From a virus, in the IMG/VR virus record IMGVR_UViG_3300042376_001191, positions 1 through 28,835 of that record: a stretch of 28,835 nt of DNA. One strand, 5' to 3'. This document shows, piece by piece, positions 26,701 through 28,835 of the stretch (positions within the stretch are counted from its first letter, which is position 1; each line of letters opens with the position of its first letter). The notes beneath the pieces were generated by a model, which was given only the letters and a program-made list of their open reading frames with translations, searched no databases and was not told the origin of the DNA. The position numbers and the translations under genes are program-made.

Positions 26701-28335
26701 CGCTCCCGTGCTAGAGCCGTCCAGGTCGAGGTGTAGGCTGTATTTATGCGCTCGAAACGTGTTGCCTGAAATCTTGATATCCGGGCCCGCGTGGTCTGCG
26801 TAGATGCCCGTGTGGTCGTAGGTGACGCCCGACAGGTTCGCCATCCGATTGTCGAGTATGTCGAACTGGGCAAAGCGCGGCCCGGTCAGCTTGATGGCGG
26901 TGTATGCTTCGGCGTTGAAAAAGTTGCTAAATGAATTGTTGTGGATCTGCGCGCCAGCAAATGGCACCTTGCTATCGAACCAAACGCCCGTGCGGTTCTG
27001 ATTGTCGAAATTGTTCCCGTAGAAGTGGAATTGACCGGTCGATTGTCCCACCTTTGCGCCGGTCAGCGTGCCAAGGTTATCGGCAAGGGTGACATGGGTT
27101 GCGTCGGTATACGCTGCAATTGTCGTGAGATTGCCGTCCACGTAGACAGCCAATCCGACTTGTATCGGCCAGAAGCGGCCCGTGGTGGCGGTGGCGGCTG
27201 TGCCGGATACATTAACAGTGGCAAAAGCCAGATCGGCATAGAAGCTGTCCCGGCAACCAAGAAAGTAATTATTGGCAAATGTTGCCGCGCCTGGCGAGTG
27301 AAAAAACACGCCTTTAGAGTCGGTATCTGACGTGCAGACGAAGTTGTTTTCAAGCGCCGTCAATCCGCCTTGATCGGAGTTGATTTCGTTGGCCACCTCA
27401 AACCCAACGCGCGTAGAGTAGAACCGATTGCCGATCACATACAATTCCGTCGCGGTCCGGTGGTTGATGCCTACCGCGTGATTTTGCAAGAAATTGTCAA
27501 TAAAGCGGTCGGACCCACCGTTACTTACCAGCGCTTGCGCATAGATTCCCGTGGTGGTGGTGTCACCCACAATCGACATCCGTATCACGTCGAGCGTGTT
27601 GTTCGAGTTTTTGCAGATGCCTTGCTGGTTTGGCGTGGTTAGGTAGATTGCCGATCCGGTTCCCTGCCCCAAGAACGTCACGTTTTTGCCGTTAGTGCAG
27701 GCGCGCGTCTTCCACGACGGGTTACCGATGGGATACGAGAGCGTCACCGAGCTAGACGCCGCGTTGATTGCTTCCTGTGCACCGACGCTGCCGCTGGCAA
27801 TGGTCGTGGTGCCCGTGTGGCTGTTGGCCGTCGTGACTTCGATAGTGCAAGACGTTTGCCCGGTGCCGTCACAGGTGCCAGTGCCGGTCGATGTCACCGC
27901 CTCAGACGAGCCCGGCGTGCCAACGAGCCAATACTGGCTTGCAGTATCGGTCGCGATGACGCCCAGCGGTCCAGGGGTCAGTGTAATGGTGCGGGTACCA
28001 GCCGCGCCCGGAGCGGTGATGGTTTGAGACCAATCGTAGTCGCCAGGATTGACGTTACCGCCAGCTCCGCACGTGCTCCAACCCCACTGGCCAGCGCCGT
28101 CGGTCGAGAGGCATTGGTTGGCGGTGCCGTCGGCGGTGGGAAGCGTCCAGACGGTATTTGCCGCCACGGATTGCGGCGCCTTGATGCCGACGTAGTTTGT
28201 CCCGTTCGTGCGCCGCTCCTGCATCCGCAGTTCGCCCGTAGCGCTTCCGGCGCTTTGGGTGATGGTAAGAGGCGTCTGTGACTGCCCGAACGCCGCCAGG
28301 GCGGCCAGGGCGCAAAGGATGATGGGTTTATTCAT
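23713..28335 (-). CDS. giant beta-helix tail fibre/tailspike-like protein
   Basis: A 1540-aa protein. Residues 1-20 (MNKPIILCALAALAAFGQSQ) form a signal peptide. Residues 45-75 hold a common fibre phrase (ANTVWTLPTADGTANQCLS). Residues about 180-650 alternate short strands with Asn/Gly turns (LYVIGNRFYSTRVGFEVANE, AQIHNNSFSNFF, KISGNTFRAHKYS), the right-handed beta-helix pattern of pectate-lyase-like tailspikes. The last third is made of repeats with G-x-x-x-x-R-W-x-x-V and two nearly equal copies of WTATSTGGAGSWQAA. Likely binds or cuts surface polysaccharide. Its ATG overlaps the upstream stop by 8 bp. Confidence 0.85.
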   Translation of the reverse strand: MNKPIILCALAALAAFGQSQTPLTITQSAGSATGELRMQERRTNGTNYVGIKAPQSVAANTVWTLPTADGTANQCLSTDGAGQWGWSTCGAGGNVNPGDYDWSQTITAPGAAGTRTITLTPGPLGVIATDTASQYWLVGTPGSSEAVTSTGTGTCDGTGQTSCTIEVTTANSHTGTTTIASGSVGAQEAINAASSSVTLSYPIGNPSWKTRACTNGKNVTFLGQGTGSAIYLTTPNQQGICKNSNNTLDVIRMSIVGDTTTTGIYAQALVSNGGSDRFIDNFLQNHAVGINHRTATELYVIGNRFYSTRVGFEVANEINSDQGGLTALENNFVCTSDTDSKGVFFHSPGAATFANNYFLGCRDSFYADLAFATVNVSGTAATATTGRFWPIQVGLAVYVDGNLTTIAAYTDATHVTLADNLGTLTGAKVGQSTGQFHFYGNNFDNQNRTGVWFDSKVPFAGAQIHNNSFSNFFNAEAYTAIKLTGPRFAQFDILDNRMANLSGVTYDHTGIYADHAGPDIKISGNTFRAHKYSLHLDLDGSSTGAQISDNEFYGAGEAGTQGVKLANAIGANVTSNKIRNYSTAVSISGASTDRVAINGGEITCATSGTAVDAAAGTNITFVGVDLGTACTTGFNGGSGTTATMAAVVGAPSTRVSTSGTIRDGVQSSTYLKDSGTNNTASVGSIERHSTGTTATGFGVQQAVTLEDDAGTGIIAGGWQVLWEDSTAANRYPRFDVLISKNNSGQTIAASFDKDKNFISYGSLYSLSGTITGRLGAGLSSGVGLGAFSLHPVTIYTDSAARWQWTAAGMYVPMATDTYNIGDLTTPLRVRGVYSKIVDTALAGGTGDYMQTRKLQLADTGGATGFWYLSANATTGTSSINILDNSGSRWIRGYRALSSLPSNDTFVYANWLPAGRTIAGGDAVDDGTLPTIGNLSNRWSYVFGSILDTNTITIRTGATNNYILTSDASGNASWAAPAPCSTCIVNGGNTTGAMLTIGTNDAQTLSLETNNVSYLQINSSGQVTIAGNVVPSGTRDIGATGNEWNELFVGSITATSIIEPKVNGGAQFGDSSKRWSNVYSVDGDYSGTLSTVGLTINTGAATVGHVWTATSTGGAGSWQAASGGSSLPVVDTTGIAKGSSDASKIVRFEVDGLTTGTTRVLTVQDGDHTLAGLNINQTFVNPQTVAIASVQNQLTLSQTNNSGFYDPACLVLASTDTVTSTIYGAARVCSGYESAAFTDEKFAIQTATGSGTYQDAITIKNQAVTILGSIAATGSATFSFNSGTMAGTMKPLFGGTGSIGDSGYSYGAGYFSASGFILTDTTTVGYVWTATSTGGAGSWQAAAACPTCYVQSGNSFGTAAILGTSDNFPVYFKTNNVVRWDISAGGNLVPDSNNAYTFGHPSFRPSTIYAIDLNASGTVTLGGSITGDVLPTTTGAYVSGSNTYRWGKVSTFHVDIDGDIALSSGTSLSGTLVPTTNNFYALGNTSFRWSTVATTNVNISGTITTPSGSAGITSTKTVRDSAGTGTCTLIFSGGILTGGTC

Positions 28336-28835
28336 AGAGAACCGAATAGGGCGCGCATACCGCCCACCACTTGCCGTCGGCACGCCCGCGGAACTGGAAG
28401 CACGTCACCGAGCCATTTTTTCCAGGGAGCGTAGAGCCGAAATTTGTATTGAAATCGGAATCGAAGCTGATCGTGTACGGCCCAGCTCCCTGCGTCACGT
28501 AGACCGTCAGCAGGTCGGCCGCCGTGGGCGTATACGGGCTAGCGATGGTGGTATTGGCCGTCAGCGTAATTTCGATGGGCGTTGAACTGCCGCCAGTGCC
28601 GGTCGAGCCGCCGGCCACAAACGAGCCGGTGGCACCGCCGCCAGACGAGCCGCCCGCAATGGCCCTCCAGAACTCGACCGCGCCGCCCAGCCGGTTTGTG
28701 CTGATGGCTTTGACGGTGAACTGCAACCACTGCCCATAGACATCGCGAAGGGAAACTTCGCGGATCAAATATGTGCCGCTGGAGACGTTGAAGTAGCTAT
28801 TAGCGATGGTCTGAAGTTGCCCAGGCCGCAGCGTG
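28328..28835 (-). CDS. tail protein, truncated by the window edge
   Basis: The frame is open to the right edge, so only the last 168 residues are present. It begins TLRPGQLQTIANSYFNVSSG and has a flexible Gly/Ser linker (GGSSGGGATGSFVAGGSTGT) before a beta-rich end domain (ITLTANTTIASPYTPTAADL ... SVTCFQFRGRADGKWWAVC). That last domain resembles trimeric tail-fibre modules. An internal TTG at 28768 could be mistaken for a start. It is the gene directly before the giant fibre and probably a minor tail or hub-associated protein. Confidence 0.7.
   Translation of the reverse strand, partial: TLRPGQLQTIANSYFNVSSGTYLIREVSLRDVYGQWLQFTVKAISTNRLGGAVEFWRAIAGGSSGGGATGSFVAGGSTGTGGSSTPIEITLTANTTIASPYTPTAADLLTVYVTQGAGPYTISFDSDFNTNFGSTLPGKNGSVTCFQFRGRADGKWWAVCAPYSVLYE

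Noticed and set aside
1-28835. Integrase, attachment sites, tRNA or rRNA genes, insertion sequences
   Set aside because: I looked for recombinase motifs, tRNA cloverleaf arms and paired terminal repeats with transposase and found none that could be supported.

Overview
The window looks like part of a tailed-phage genome (siphovirus-like, or a prophage), with G+C around 60%. Support comes from many very small, tightly overlapping genes, a replication initiator with an internal iteron array, RusA, a RecA/Sak4-like ATPase, SSB, two DNA methyltransferases, a SNF2-type helicase, an HNH protein and large fibre proteins. No integrase, terminase, capsid or clear endolysin gene is visible. The signal-peptide style of the fibre proteins (hydrophobic run ending in A-x-G-Q) resembles Acidobacteriota such as Bryobacteraceae/Solibacter. 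That host guess is an inference of low to moderate strength.

Layout. (1) From 16524 down to 74, a leftward early/replication region of about 45 genes begins at a strong promoter at 16531-16559. Most genes are joined by ATGA, GTGA or TAATG stop/start overlaps. Order of transcription: a ribbon-helix-helix-like protein, small proteins, an XRE regulator, a run of tiny membrane proteins, the RecA/Sak4-like ATPase, SSB, accessory small proteins (ASCH/DUF3850 and ABA-sandwich types), a Dcm-type methyltransferase with a second full-length reading frame inside it, a zinc-ribbon protein, a SNF2 helicase, an N4/N6 methyltransferase, RusA, a HicA-like protein, a conserved 311-aa protein, the replication initiator carrying the putative origin, and an HNH protein. 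(2) From the right edge down to 16629, a leftward late region holds a truncated tail protein, a 1540-aa beta-helix fibre, lysis-like small membrane proteins, a metallophosphoesterase, a 589-aa fibre and a fibronectin-III protein, and it ends at an intrinsic terminator (16610-16646). (3) Three rightward units are nested in the late region (18929-19803, 19947-20641, 23567-23716). They behave like 'morons': each fits between two leftward genes, and two carry clear promoters of their own.

Most notable signals. Five leftward genes share a hairpin with variable, mostly self-complementary stems and a constant UGCCGAC loop just before an identical ribosome-binding segment. Several promoters place the -10 box exactly 6 nt before the start codon, which predicts leaderless mRNAs. 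Two nested rightward cassettes are duplicates in architecture. The iteron array is read in two different protein frames, so selection there acts on the DNA. The dcm locus is apparently dual-coding from overlapping GTGTG starts. The FN3 gene has an in-frame UGA followed by 56 sense codons of protein-like sequence running to the terminator. Sizes, motifs and junctions come from direct reading; family names come from motif recognition without database search.
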